A DNA stretch of 64,000 nucleotides from NCBI GenBank assembly GCA_029249345.1, contig JAQWHM010000007.1:1-64000 (forward strand). Reading direction: 5' to 3'. Below are positions 45,191-53,896 of this stretch, piece by piece (the first letter of the stretch is position 1; every line of letters starts with the position of its first letter). The translations under genes and the position numbers were made by a program. Source of the stretch: UBA10348 sp002469915 (GTDB taxonomy: Bacteria; Bacteroidota; Rhodothermia; Rhodothermales; UBA10348). The notes beneath the pieces are model-generated. The model had not been told where the DNA came from, made no database searches, and saw only the letters and a program-made list of their open reading frames with translations.

Positions 45191-46645
45191 ATGTCACGGA
45201 TACAGAACTTTATCAATTCTCGTTTTCAGGATGCGGTTTCCGGCGAGACGCTAGATGTCGTCGAGCCGGCCACCGGTGCGCGATATACCACGGCCCCTGC
45301 CTCGTCGTATGCAGACATCGAGGCCGCCTTCCAAGCAGCATCTGCGGCGTTTAAAGCGTGGAGCACTACCCCACCCGCTAAGCGGTCTTTTTGGTTGAAT
45401 CGCTTAGCCGATGCCATAGAAGAGAACCTAGATGCATTCGCTCAAGCCGAGTCGAAAGATTCCGGGAAGCCCATTTCGGTAGCGCAGACAGTAGATATTC
45501 CTCGAGCTATTGCAAACTTTCGTTTTTTTGCCACGGCAATCTTGCAAGATGCCTCGGAAGCCTACACAGACGTGAGCGGTCGTATTAACTTCACTGTGCG
45601 ACATCCATTGGGTGTTGTAGGCTGTATTTCGCCCTGGAATTTACCTCTATACCTTTTCTCCTGGAAAGTGGCTCCTGCACTCGCAGCAGGTAACTGTGTT
45701 ATTGGAAAGCCGTCGGAAGTGACGCCCTATACGGCCCACCTTTTAGGCGAAACGCTGGAAAAAATCGACTTCCCGGCTGGCGTCTTCAACATTGTGCATG
45801 GGCATGGTCCCGAAGCCGGAGCTGCACTGGTGGCTCATCCTGGCATCAAAGCCATTTCCTTTACCGGTGGCACCCAAACCGGCCGTCTCATTGGAGAACA
45901 AGCTGGTAGAGACCTCAAAAAGGTGTCGCTCGAACTCGGTGGAAAAAACCCAACCCTTGTTTTTGCAGATGCTGATCTAGACGAGGCTGTTGATGGTGCA
46001 GCACGAGCTGCATTTTCCAATCAGGGGCAGATCTGTCTATGTGGATCTCGAATCCTGGTCGAACAGAGTATCTATCCTCAATTCCGGGATGCACTCGCAG
46101 CTCGCGTTCGCTCGCTGCACGTTGGCGACCCATCGGAAGCTATGACGCAAGTCGGAGCCCTCGTATCGGCCGCCCATCGCGACAAAGTGCTCTCTTATAT
46201 TCAACTAGCTAAGGATGAAGGAGGGCATATTCTCTGTGGAGGGCTATCAAAAATCGTGGAGGGTCGATGTGAAAAGGGCTACTTCGTCGCTCCTACACTC
46301 CTTGACGGCCTGCCAGCTGATTGTCGTACCAATCAGGAAGAAATATTTGGTCCTGTCGCTACGCTCATGCCCTTCGAGACAGAAGAAGAGGCCATCGCCC
46401 TGGCAAATGGAACGCAATACGGACTGGCGGCCTCCGTCTGGACGTCCGATGTGAATACTGCGCATCGAGTTGGACAGGCTCTCGAATCGGGTATTGTATG
46501 GATCAATTGCTGGATGGAGAGGGACTTACGTACCCCCTTTGGTGGCGTAAAGTCCTCGGGAATGGGACGGGAAGGCGGTTGGTATGCGTTGCGTTTCTTC
46601 ACCGATCCCAAAAATATTTGTATAAAGACTCAGACTCATTCATGA
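45191..46645 (+). CDS. nbaE: 2-Aminomuconate-6-semialdehyde dehydrogenase
   Basis: From the ATG at 45191 the protein has 484 residues. It is an aldehyde dehydrogenase with NAD-binding FTGGTQTGR, catalytic Glu in LELGGKNP and catalytic Cys in NQGQICLCGSRI. The context (four following genes of the 3-hydroxyanthranilate pathway) identifies it as the enzyme oxidising 2-aminomuconate semialdehyde, formed by the ACMS decarboxylase, to 2-aminomuconate. Its stop overlaps the RidA-family gene by four bases (ATGA). The longer TTG reading from 45164 lacks support. Confidence 0.9.
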   Translation: MSRIQNFINSRFQDAVSGETLDVVEPATGARYTTAPASSYADIEAAFQAASAAFKAWSTTPPAKRSFWLNRLADAIEENLDAFAQAESKDSGKPISVAQTVDIPRAIANFRFFATAILQDASEAYTDVSGRINFTVRHPLGVVGCISPWNLPLYLFSWKVAPALAAGNCVIGKPSEVTPYTAHLLGETLEKIDFPAGVFNIVHGHGPEAGAALVAHPGIKAISFTGGTQTGRLIGEQAGRDLKKVSLELGGKNPTLVFADADLDEAVDGAARAAFSNQGQICLCGSRILVEQSIYPQFRDALAARVRSLHVGDPSEAMTQVGALVSAAHRDKVLSYIQLAKDEGGHILCGGLSKIVEGRCEKGYFVAPTLLDGLPADCRTNQEEIFGPVATLMPFETEEEAIALANGTQYGLAASVWTSDVNTAHRVGQALESGIVWINCWMERDLRTPFGGVKSSGMGREGGWYALRFFTDPKNICIKTQTHS

Positions 46646-47064
46646 TCAACGAAATCATTACTAGTCCCGGCGCCCCAGAACCTGTAGGTGCCTACCCACA
46701 TGCCCGCCGCATCGGCAATTTTCTGTATTTATCGGGAGTGGGACCTAGACAACCCAATTCTGATGCGATTCCCGGTGTAGATCTGAATGCCGACGGCACG
46801 ATTGCAACCTACGATATCGAAGTGCAGACCCGGTCGGTCCTCGATAATGTATTGAGCGTGCTCAATGCTGCGGGTCTGGGCTACGAACATCTGGCCGACA
46901 TTACGGTGTTTTTAACCAACATGAAGGATGATTTCGCTACGTATAATAAAATTTATGCTGAAATTTTATCCGCGTACAAACCCTGCCGAACGACCGTTGA
47001 GGTCGGAGCGTTACCAACACCAATCGGCATTGAATTGAAATGTATTGCGGTCTTTCCTGATTGA
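46642..47064 (+). CDS. nbaF: 2-Aminomuconate deaminase, RidA family
   Basis: The 140-residue product has RidA features: TSPGAPEPVGAYPHA, NFLYLSGVGPRQP, and the conserved Arg in YKPCRTTVEVGALPTP followed by GIELKCIAVF. The wide loop with VDLNADGTIATYDI is typical of the 2-aminomuconate deaminase subgroup. It releases ammonia from 2-aminomuconate to give 4-oxalocrotonate. The start codon ATG overlaps the dehydrogenase stop. Later enzymes of oxalocrotonate breakdown are not in the window. Confidence 0.9.
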   Translation: MINEIITSPGAPEPVGAYPHARRIGNFLYLSGVGPRQPNSDAIPGVDLNADGTIATYDIEVQTRSVLDNVLSVLNAAGLGYEHLADITVFLTNMKDDFATYNKIYAEILSAYKPCRTTVEVGALPTPIGIELKCIAVFPD

Positions 47065-47122
47065 TCGTGACGGTGTATTCTATTGCTGTTCGCCCCCTCC
47101 ATTCATCTGATGTATTCGAATC

Positions 47123-47641
47123 ATGCTACCACCGATAAATTTTAAAAATTGGATTGACGAAAATCGAGACTTGTTAAAGCCACCCGTTGGTAACAAATGC
47201 GTGTATACCGAAGCGGGGGACTTTATTGTTATGGTTGTGGGCGGCCCCAATGCACGGAAAGACTACCATTACAATGAAAGCGAGGAGCTTTTCTATCAAA
47301 TAGAAGGCGATATCACCGTTAAAATCATCGAAAACGGTGAGTCCAAAGACATTCACATTCGTCAGGGGGAGATGTTTTTGCTCCCGGCAAAAGTCCCCCA
47401 TTCACCCCAAAGAGGTGAAGGCACGGTCGGATTAGTCATCGAAAAAGTGAGGGATGATGCAGATACAGACGGCCTCATGTGGTTTTGCGATGATTGTGGT
47501 GACAAGCTGTACGAAGAAAAATTCCATCTAGAGGACATCGTCGCTCAGCTTCCGCCCGTAATGAAACGCTTTAATGATTCAGACGAAGCGCGTACATGCG
47601 CTTCATGCGGCACCGTCATGGCTCCACCAATGAAGGCCTGA
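47123..47641 (+). CDS. nbaC: 3-Hydroxyanthranilate 3,4-dioxygenase
   Basis: At 172 residues this is the bacterial cupin form. The iron ligands His49, Glu55 and His93 and the substrate arginines Arg45 and Arg97 all stand exactly two residues before the numbering of the Cupriavidus enzyme. A C-terminal rubredoxin-like site has Cys122, Cys125, Cys159 and Cys162. It opens 3-hydroxyanthranilate to 2-amino-3-carboxymuconate semialdehyde, the substrate of the next gene. Confidence 0.96.
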   Translation: MLPPINFKNWIDENRDLLKPPVGNKCVYTEAGDFIVMVVGGPNARKDYHYNESEELFYQIEGDITVKIIENGESKDIHIRQGEMFLLPAKVPHSPQRGEGTVGLVIEKVRDDADTDGLMWFCDDCGDKLYEEKFHLEDIVAQLPPVMKRFNDSDEARTCASCGTVMAPPMKA

Positions 47642-47647
47642 TCCTAT

Positions 47648-48655
47648 ATGAATACGGGTTCCTACGATATACATACCCACATCTTACCCGAATCATGGCC
47701 TGATCTCTCGGCCCGATATGGGTATGGCGGCTTCATTTCACTAGAAAAATCCGGCCCATGTTGCGCTCGTATGATGAAGGACGGGCATTTCTTTCGAGAG
47801 GTCGAATCCAACTGCTGGGACCCTAAAGTCCGAATCGAAGACTGCGACAAGCACGGCATTGGCGTTCAGGTCCTTTCGACCGTACCGGTCATGTTCAATT
47901 ATTGGGCGAAACCAGAGCATACTCTCGATCTGTCCCGATACCTGAATGACCATATCGCAGGTGTCGTTGCCGAACACCCTGATCGATTTGAAGGTCTAGG
48001 CACCGTACCACTTCAAGATCCAGATTTAGCTATCACGGAAATGGAGCGCTGCGTCAGAGAATTGGGAATGCGGGGCATCCAGATTGGTACGCATGTAAAC
48101 GGTACTAATCTGTCAGATCCTCGCTTTTTTGACTTTTTTGCCCGTATGGATGAACTGGGCGCTTGTCTTTTCGTGCATCCTTGGGACATGATGGGCGCAG
48201 ACCAGATGCAGGAATACTGGTTACCGTGGCTTGTAGGCATGCCCGCTGAAACGTCCAGAGCTATTGCCTCCTTTATTTTCGGAGGCATTTTCGAGCGATT
48301 ACCCGGACTTCGCGTGGCTTTTGCACATGGCGGTGGGTCCTTCCCCATTACGGTAGGCCGGCTTGAGCATGGATTCGACGTGCGACCGGATCTGTGTGCA
48401 GTCGACAACAAGGTCTCTCCTCGAAAGTACTGCGGTCATTTTTACCTCGATTCGCTGGTACACGATCCGGCCGCACTGCGCTTTTTGGTAGATCTCGTCG
48501 GAGCGGATCGTGTTGCACTAGGCACAGACTACCCCTTTCCGTTGGGTGAGTTGGCGCCAGGAAAGCTGATTCGGGAAACCTATGGAGATGCGATCGACAT
48601 TAAGAATCAGCTGCTCCGTAATACGGCGCGCGATTGGCTGGGCATCTCTTCATGA
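47648..48655 (+). CDS. nbaD: 2-Amino-3-carboxymuconate-6-semialdehyde decarboxylase (ACMSD)
   Basis: The 335-residue amidohydrolase has all zinc ligands at the Pseudomonas enzyme's positions: His9, His11, His177, His227 and Asp294. The substrate arginines are at 50 and 238. It removes CO2 from ACMS before it can cyclise to quinolinate, so carbon goes to degradation rather than NAD. It follows the dioxygenase by six bases. Its stop overlaps the next start by four bases. Confidence 0.96.
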   Translation: MNTGSYDIHTHILPESWPDLSARYGYGGFISLEKSGPCCARMMKDGHFFREVESNCWDPKVRIEDCDKHGIGVQVLSTVPVMFNYWAKPEHTLDLSRYLNDHIAGVVAEHPDRFEGLGTVPLQDPDLAITEMERCVRELGMRGIQIGTHVNGTNLSDPRFFDFFARMDELGACLFVHPWDMMGADQMQEYWLPWLVGMPAETSRAIASFIFGGIFERLPGLRVAFAHGGGSFPITVGRLEHGFDVRPDLCAVDNKVSPRKYCGHFYLDSLVHDPAALRFLVDLVGADRVALGTDYPFPLGELAPGKLIRETYGDAIDIKNQLLRNTARDWLGISS

Positions 48656-49467
48656 TGACCACCACCTCCATCGGGAGCAAAACAATATCCTTCGACGCAT
48701 CGGCACCTGTAGATCTTTCCATTCCGATGTCTTTTTCGGATTACGATCCTAATTTATACGACGTTCCGGCAGCTTCTACAGAAGCGTTCCAGGGTCAAGG
48801 TTTTATCGGCGATACGCGTCAGGGCGGAACCTGCAATTTCGACTCGCTGACGATAACACCTCATTGCAACGGCACGCATACGGAGTGTATAGGGCATATC
48901 ACACACCAGCGGGTTTCACTGAATCGCGTTCTTCAGCCAGGTCTACTTCCCTGTATTCTGATTTCGATTTTACCTGAATCGTTGAAAGCTGCCGGTGAGT
49001 CTTCTCGACCTACACTAGATGCCAATCATGTTGGCATCACAGCGCGTCAACTCGAAACCAAGTTATCAGGGATCCGTCCTGCTTTTCGAACCGCTGTCAT
49101 TATTCGAACACTTCCCAATGCTTTAGGCAAACAAACCCGGCAGTACGCGAACAAAAACTGGCCATTCTTCTCCATAGAAGCTATTCAACTGCTGCTTAAA
49201 CTCGATGTGCAACATATACTTACCGACCTCCCTTCATTAGATAGGCTAGACGATGATGGTGAAATGGCGGCTCATCGAACATGGTGGGATCTGAAGCCAG
49301 GCGCGCATAGTGGACAGTCCGATGCGGCTACTAAACGCACGATAACAGAAATGATTTTCGTGCCAGAAACCAGCCCCGATGGACTTGGGTTATTAAGTAT
49401 TCAAACACCCGCTTTTGAATCGGACGCGGCACCTTCTAGACCTCTATTTTTCCCGGTGATCGGCTAA
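48652..49467 (+). CDS. Cyclase-family hydrolase, likely kynurenine formamidase
   Basis: From the ATG at 48652 (inside the ACMSD stop) the product has 271 residues. The cyclase-family metal motif HxGTHxDxPxH appears here as HCNGTHTECIGH: the first His is shifted by one, Asp is Glu and Pro is Ile. Later LTDLPSLDRLDDDG and GLGLLSIQTPAFESDAAPS match cyclase-type ends. Its position between ACMSD and kynureninase supports hydrolysis of N-formylkynurenine, but the changed motif leaves the activity open. Confidence 0.8.
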   Translation: MMTTTSIGSKTISFDASAPVDLSIPMSFSDYDPNLYDVPAASTEAFQGQGFIGDTRQGGTCNFDSLTITPHCNGTHTECIGHITHQRVSLNRVLQPGLLPCILISILPESLKAAGESSRPTLDANHVGITARQLETKLSGIRPAFRTAVIIRTLPNALGKQTRQYANKNWPFFSIEAIQLLLKLDVQHILTDLPSLDRLDDDGEMAAHRTWWDLKPGAHSGQSDAATKRTITEMIFVPETSPDGLGLLSIQTPAFESDAAPSRPLFFPVIG

Positions 49468-49473
49468 GCTTTC

Positions 49474-50802
49474 ATGTCGGAACTCCCCAAATCATATACC
49501 GCTTTCGACCGCTCTGTGGAAGGAGCAGCCGCTTTCGATAGGACAGACGAGTTGCGAAGCTATCGAGATCGCTTTCATATTCCACGGAAGGAGTCAGGGG
49601 AGCCCGTGGTGTACCTAACAGGCAACTCCTTAGGTCTTCAACCGGATACGGCAAGAGAAGCCGTTAATGAAGTGCTGGATGATTGGGCTACATTCGGAGT
49701 GGAAGGACACTTTCGGGCCAAGCATGCTTGGATGCCGTACCACGAATACCTCACCTCAGCGACGGCCGCCATCGTAGGCGCGAAGCACTCAGAGGTGGTG
49801 GTCATGAATTCACTGACGGTGAACTTGCACCTTTTGATGGCCAGTTTCTACCGCCCTGAAGGAAAGCGAACTAAGATTTTGATCGAGAATCATGCGTTCC
49901 CTTCTGACCGCTACGCTGTACGATCACATATCGAGTGGCACGGCCTGAATGCAGATGATGAATTGATCATCGCCGGTAAATCCAACAATCTGGATATCCT
50001 TCCTGAAACTAAAATCGAGTCCATTCTTGAAGAGTTTGCGGATGAGATCGCGCTTGTGCTCATAGGAGGTGTGAACTACTACTCCGGCCAACTATTCGAC
50101 ATGCCACGCATTACCCGAGCAGCGCATGCAGTTGGGGCCAAAGTAGGATTTGACCTAGCACACGGTGCAGGGAATGTGGAGCTTAAGCTTCATGATTGGG
50201 ATGTGGATTTTGCCGCATGGTGCTCCTATAAGTACCTAAATGCTGGCCCCGGGGGGCCTTCTGGCGTTTATATTCACGAGCGACACAGCCAGTCAAAGAT
50301 GGGCCGTCTCGCCGGGTGGTGGGGACACGACAAATCCTCCCGTTTTGAAATGCCGGATGCTTTTGAGCCTATCTCCAATGCGGAAAGTTGGCAAATGAGC
50401 AACCCACCCATTCTCTCACTCGCTGGTCTGCGGGCCTCATTGATGATTTTTTCTGAAGTGGGCATCGCATCGCTTCGTGCCAAGAGCCTCAAGTTAACGG
50501 CCTATTTGGCCCACTTGATTGAGCATGATCTAAGTGAGGACATCCATATTATTACGCCTAGCAATCCGTCCCGCCGCGGAGCGCAATTATCGTTGAGAGT
50601 GCTCCCGCGGAGCACATCCTCCCCGCCCGATTCGCCTTCCAGAGGCCGGCGAATCTTTGAACACCTAGAAGCTGCCGGTGTGATTTGTGACTGGCGCGAG
50701 CCGGATATTATCCGGCTCGCGCCAGTGCCTCTTTACAATTCATTTGGGGATGCTTGGCTATTTGCTGAACATCTGAAAAAAGCGTGTACCCGTATTGTCT
50801 GA
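49474..50802 (+). CDS. kynU: Kynureninase
   Basis: The 442-residue PLP enzyme has YLTGNSLGLQP, MNSLTVNLHLLMASFY, DLAHGAGN and the Schiff-base Lys253 in WCSYKYLNAGPGG. The late motif DWREPDIIRLAP (about 406-417) is conserved in kynureninases. It splits 3-hydroxykynurenine to 3-hydroxyanthranilate and alanine. The codons of the late motif form a perfect 17-bp palindrome. The 3' end overlaps the monooxygenase gene by eight bases. Confidence 0.97.
   Translation: MSELPKSYTAFDRSVEGAAAFDRTDELRSYRDRFHIPRKESGEPVVYLTGNSLGLQPDTAREAVNEVLDDWATFGVEGHFRAKHAWMPYHEYLTSATAAIVGAKHSEVVVMNSLTVNLHLLMASFYRPEGKRTKILIENHAFPSDRYAVRSHIEWHGLNADDELIIAGKSNNLDILPETKIESILEEFADEIALVLIGGVNYYSGQLFDMPRITRAAHAVGAKVGFDLAHGAGNVELKLHDWDVDFAAWCSYKYLNAGPGGPSGVYIHERHSQSKMGRLAGWWGHDKSSRFEMPDAFEPISNAESWQMSNPPILSLAGLRASLMIFSEVGIASLRAKSLKLTAYLAHLIEHDLSEDIHIITPSNPSRRGAQLSLRVLPRSTSSPPDSPSRGRRIFEHLEAAGVICDWREPDIIRLAPVPLYNSFGDAWLFAEHLKKACTRIV
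50691..50725 (+). repeat. 17-bp perfect inverted repeat inside kynU
   Basis: CTGGCGCGAGCCGGATA (50691-50707) and its exact complement (50709-50725) are separated by one T. It lies in the coding sequence for the conserved DWREPDIIRLAP motif, 70-110 bases before the kynurenine monooxygenase start. A loop of three or more bases would form by opening the central pairs. The stem is very GC-rich. Confidence 0.9.
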
Positions 50803-52153
50803 TAACAAAACCCATGCGGTCATTACGGGAGGCGGCTTAGCCGGCTCTCTGCTTGCTCTGACGCTTGCTGAACGCGGAATGCGAGTCAGTGTCGTAGAAA
50901 AAAGAGGCGACCTCAGAAGCGAGGAGGCTCCCTCCGGTCGCTCTATCAACCTCGCTTTATCTGAACGAGGCATTCATGCGCTCAAAGGCGTTGGCCTAGC
51001 AGATACGGTGCTTGAGAATACGATTCCAATGCGAGGACGCATTATTCACGCAGTCAATGGCGAAACCAAGTTCTTGCCATACAGCAGACATTCCCATGAA
51101 TTTATCCGGGCGATTTCCAGACCTGGGCTGAATCGCGTTCTGCTTCAAAGGGCAGGCGATAACGATCAGATCGAGCTCCATTTCGATACCGCCGTATCCT
51201 CGATTGATCTAGTCCAAAAAACGATCTCAATTACGGGTTCTGATGGCCAAGCCAACAGCTTATCCTATGACCTGCTGTTCGGAGCCGATGGTGCGGGTTC
51301 AGTGGTCCGCTCTGAAATAGAGCAATCTGTAGATCTTGGATATCAACAGAGTATGCTCGCGCACGGATACAAAGAACTCACGATTGGCCCTGAGGCTGAC
51401 GGTGGATTCAAGTTGGAGAAAGAGGCGCTACATATCTGGCCTCGGGGGACCTATATGTTGATTGCTCTTCCCAATATGGATGGTAGCTTTACGTGTACCC
51501 TGTTTTTGCCTCAAAACAGTACTCCAGGTTTTGAGCAATTAACCACTCCACAGGCCGTAGATGCGTTTTTCTCAGATCAGTTTGCGGATGCAAAAGAGCT
51601 CATTCCGGACCTAACCGAGCAGTTTTTTGCCAATCCAACGGGCGTTCTGGGCACCATTCGATGTCAAAAATGGACCGCAGATGGAGCGACTCTTATTCTT
51701 GGCGATGCGGCTCACGCCATCGTTCCCTTTTTTGGGCAAGGCATGAACTGCGCCTTTGAAGATGTATCGGTACTCGCAGACTTCATGGATTCGAGTAATT
51801 ACGCTGATTTTTCAGATCTATTGGCCGATTATGAAGCGAGTCGTATTCCGAATGCGAATGCCATTGCTGACATGGCGCTCGATAACTACATCGAAATGCG
51901 AGACCTTGTCGCCGACCCTGTTTTCAGACTTGAGCGATCCGTTGCTTTGGAGTTGGAGCGCAGACATCCGGACCACTTTATTCCAAAGTATTCATTGGTC
52001 TCCTTCAATCGCATCTCGTACCAACGAGCGCACGAAATTGGACACGCTCAGCAGCATATGCTGAAAACACTATGTCAGGATTGTACAAGCCTGGATGAGA
52101 TTGATTGGGACCGAGCTGCATCGATGGTTCTGACATTGCCCGAACTTTCCTAA
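50795..52153 (+). CDS. kmo: Kynurenine 3-monooxygenase
   Basis: The 452-residue flavoprotein has AVITGGGLAGSLLAL (dinucleotide motif near 8-22), SGRSINLALSERG, GADGAGSVVR and the FAD block LGDAAHAIVPFFGQGMN, followed by CAFEDVS. It hydroxylates kynurenine with NADPH and O2. The start is a TTG eight bases before the kynU stop; no in-frame ATG exists before the glycine motif. A hydrophobic C-terminal anchor as in the mammalian enzyme is absent. It converges on tryptophan dioxygenase with 12 bases between the stops. Confidence 0.95.
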   Translation: MSDNKTHAVITGGGLAGSLLALTLAERGMRVSVVEKRGDLRSEEAPSGRSINLALSERGIHALKGVGLADTVLENTIPMRGRIIHAVNGETKFLPYSRHSHEFIRAISRPGLNRVLLQRAGDNDQIELHFDTAVSSIDLVQKTISITGSDGQANSLSYDLLFGADGAGSVVRSEIEQSVDLGYQQSMLAHGYKELTIGPEADGGFKLEKEALHIWPRGTYMLIALPNMDGSFTCTLFLPQNSTPGFEQLTTPQAVDAFFSDQFADAKELIPDLTEQFFANPTGVLGTIRCQKWTADGATLILGDAAHAIVPFFGQGMNCAFEDVSVLADFMDSSNYADFSDLLADYEASRIPNANAIADMALDNYIEMRDLVADPVFRLERSVALELERRHPDHFIPKYSLVSFNRISYQRAHEIGHAQQHMLKTLCQDCTSLDEIDWDRAASMVLTLPELS

Positions 52154-52165
52154 GACAGGTAGGCA

Positions 52166-53266
52166 TTACGCCCGATCTGGATGCCAGTGAAAACCAAGCT
52201 TCTGGCGGACATTTTCTGGAAGTTTAGGAAGCTCTGAACGGGGAATGAAAAAGGTGGTCAAGTTGTTCAGATCCCCAAATACTCTGTTGTGCTCAGCAGC
52301 TTTTCGAAGGTATTCCCCTCCAGAAGAACCACCCGTACCAATTTTCGTCCCGATCATTCGCTTGGCCATCAGCGCATGACGATAGCGCCAGTTGGTAAAG
52401 TTCTCATCGATATCAACCAGCGCCTGCAAGAGACGGAAAGGTAGATGTAAAATGGGCTCATCCCGATACAATTGAATGAGCAAGGCGGCCTGCAGCGCGC
52501 GATGAGAAAGTCTCACTTCTTTACTAGCCAACAAGTCCGCGTATTTTTCGGCACTAAACAGGGCCGAAAAATGGGTCCTAGTACCGTCCAGATTTTTCAT
52601 CTGGGCCGTTTTCTCGTCCTTCGTCAGTGTTGGATTTGTCTGAATGTGATCGGCATCAGAAGAAAGCATCCGATCTACAGCTTCTTTATAAGACTCCCAA
52701 AAATCAAACATCCCTACCTGAATAAACGGAGTGCGTTCGAGCCACGATTCCACTAAATCAAACAGGGATGGACTCTCTTCCGTCGCCTCGACTTTGTGCC
52801 GATCTGTATCGGAATAGCGGGAAGTGTACTTCGTTTTCGTAAATGCGTGGCGGTCATGAGGACGCATGCCCATCTTGTTCTCTACAATTCGCCACTGTGC
52901 ACTCTGGAATCCAGAAGCGGGAATCAATTCATCCCGGAAGTCCAGAAAATCGAGCGGCGTCATCGTTTCAAGAATATTAATCTGCTGAATCAATACCCGC
53001 TGGATCTCGATAATCCGCTCCAGGTGAGATACAACCTTTCCTAGATCGCCTTCTTCAACAGCCTCCCTGTTTAACAGACGAACCACTCCATCTATTTCCC
53101 AAAGAACCTGCTTGAACCACAACTCATACGTCTGGTGAATGATGATGAACAGCATCTCATCATGAGCTGGATCCCCTTTGTTGCCCGATTTCAGATCCTG
53201 CGCACCTAGAATAGTCTCAAGCTGCAGATAGTCGCCGTAATACAGGCCTTTGGGTTTTCCGCTCAT
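52166..53266 (-). CDS. kynA: Tryptophan 2,3-dioxygenase, long animal-like form
   Basis: At 366 residues it is about 80 longer than typical bacterial TDO. It keeps the haem and substrate signatures: distal His44 in FIIIHQTYELWFK, FRDEL near 110-114, proximal His297 in WRYRHALMAKRM and TGGSSGGEYLR (311-321). The extra 135-240 segment contains LVESWLERTP and a helix before GTRTHFSAL, as in human and fly TDO. It oxidises tryptophan to N-formylkynurenine, the pathway's first step. It overlaps hpt by four bases (ATGA), so it is transcribed from the hpt side. Confidence 0.96.
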   Translation of the reverse strand: MSGKPKGLYYGDYLQLETILGAQDLKSGNKGDPAHDEMLFIIIHQTYELWFKQVLWEIDGVVRLLNREAVEEGDLGKVVSHLERIIEIQRVLIQQINILETMTPLDFLDFRDELIPASGFQSAQWRIVENKMGMRPHDRHAFTKTKYTSRYSDTDRHKVEATEESPSLFDLVESWLERTPFIQVGMFDFWESYKEAVDRMLSSDADHIQTNPTLTKDEKTAQMKNLDGTRTHFSALFSAEKYADLLASKEVRLSHRALQAALLIQLYRDEPILHLPFRLLQALVDIDENFTNWRYRHALMAKRMIGTKIGTGGSSGGEYLRKAAEHNRVFGDLNNLTTFFIPRSELPKLPENVRQKLGFHWHPDRA

Positions 53267-53847
53267 TGAATCTGGTCCATCTGATCTTCTAGAATGTAAA
53301 TGTCGGCCAAATTTCGGCCAACCTGTCCGTAGTCCAACCCATAACCAACGACAAATAAGTTGGTGATCTTGAATCCAACGTATTCCAACGGCACATCTAC
53401 TTTTGTGGCCTCATGCTTGTGCAAAAGCGTAGCGGTCTTTAATGACGCGGGACCAGCTTCCGACATTTGGGAAAGGATGAAATCCATTGATAATCCCGTG
53501 TCTACGATATCCTCAACGACAATCACATGCCGGTCTTTGATATCCGCATCAATGCGTTTCAACTCCTTAACGTCTCCAGAGGAAATCTTATTGGCTCCAT
53601 AGGAGGACAGCTTCATGAAATCGACCTCGCAATCGATATCAATCGAACGCATCAGATCTGACAAAAAGATAAAAGCGCCGTTCAATACCCCGATTAGAAT
53701 GGGCTTTTTGCCCTTATAATCAGCAGAAATCTGAGCCCCGAGTTCCTTCGTGCGACTCTTTAGCGTTTCTGCAGTGAGGTACTTCCGAAACCGCTCACCA
53801 CGAATGATAACAGTTTGCTCGTCGTGAACTAGAAATGTGGCTTCCAT
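53263..53847 (-). CDS. hpt: Hypoxanthine phosphoribosyltransferase
   Basis: The 194-residue enzyme has the PRT motifs: KKPILIGVLNGAFIFLSDL, the flexible-loop SSYGANKISSG, the PRPP site VIVVEDIVDTGLSMDF, then LLHKHEATKVDVPLEYVGF and VVGYGLDYGQVGRNL. It salvages hypoxanthine and guanine. It follows tilS by 49 bases and overlaps the tryptophan dioxygenase start. The tilS-hpt order is common in many bacteria. Confidence 0.95.
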   Translation of the reverse strand: MEATFLVHDEQTVIIRGERFRKYLTAETLKSRTKELGAQISADYKGKKPILIGVLNGAFIFLSDLMRSIDIDCEVDFMKLSSYGANKISSGDVKELKRIDADIKDRHVIVVEDIVDTGLSMDFILSQMSEAGPASLKTATLLHKHEATKVDVPLEYVGFKITNLFVVGYGLDYGQVGRNLADIYILEDQMDQIQ

Positions 53848-53896
53848 TCAGGTTTTGATGGTGTGAGTATAAACGCGAACATGAAAATACACGCCT

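Noticed and set aside
46321..46641. 107-residue N-terminal extension of the aminomuconate deaminase
   Set aside because: It would overlap the dehydrogenase in another frame; the RidA family starts at the Met at 46642.
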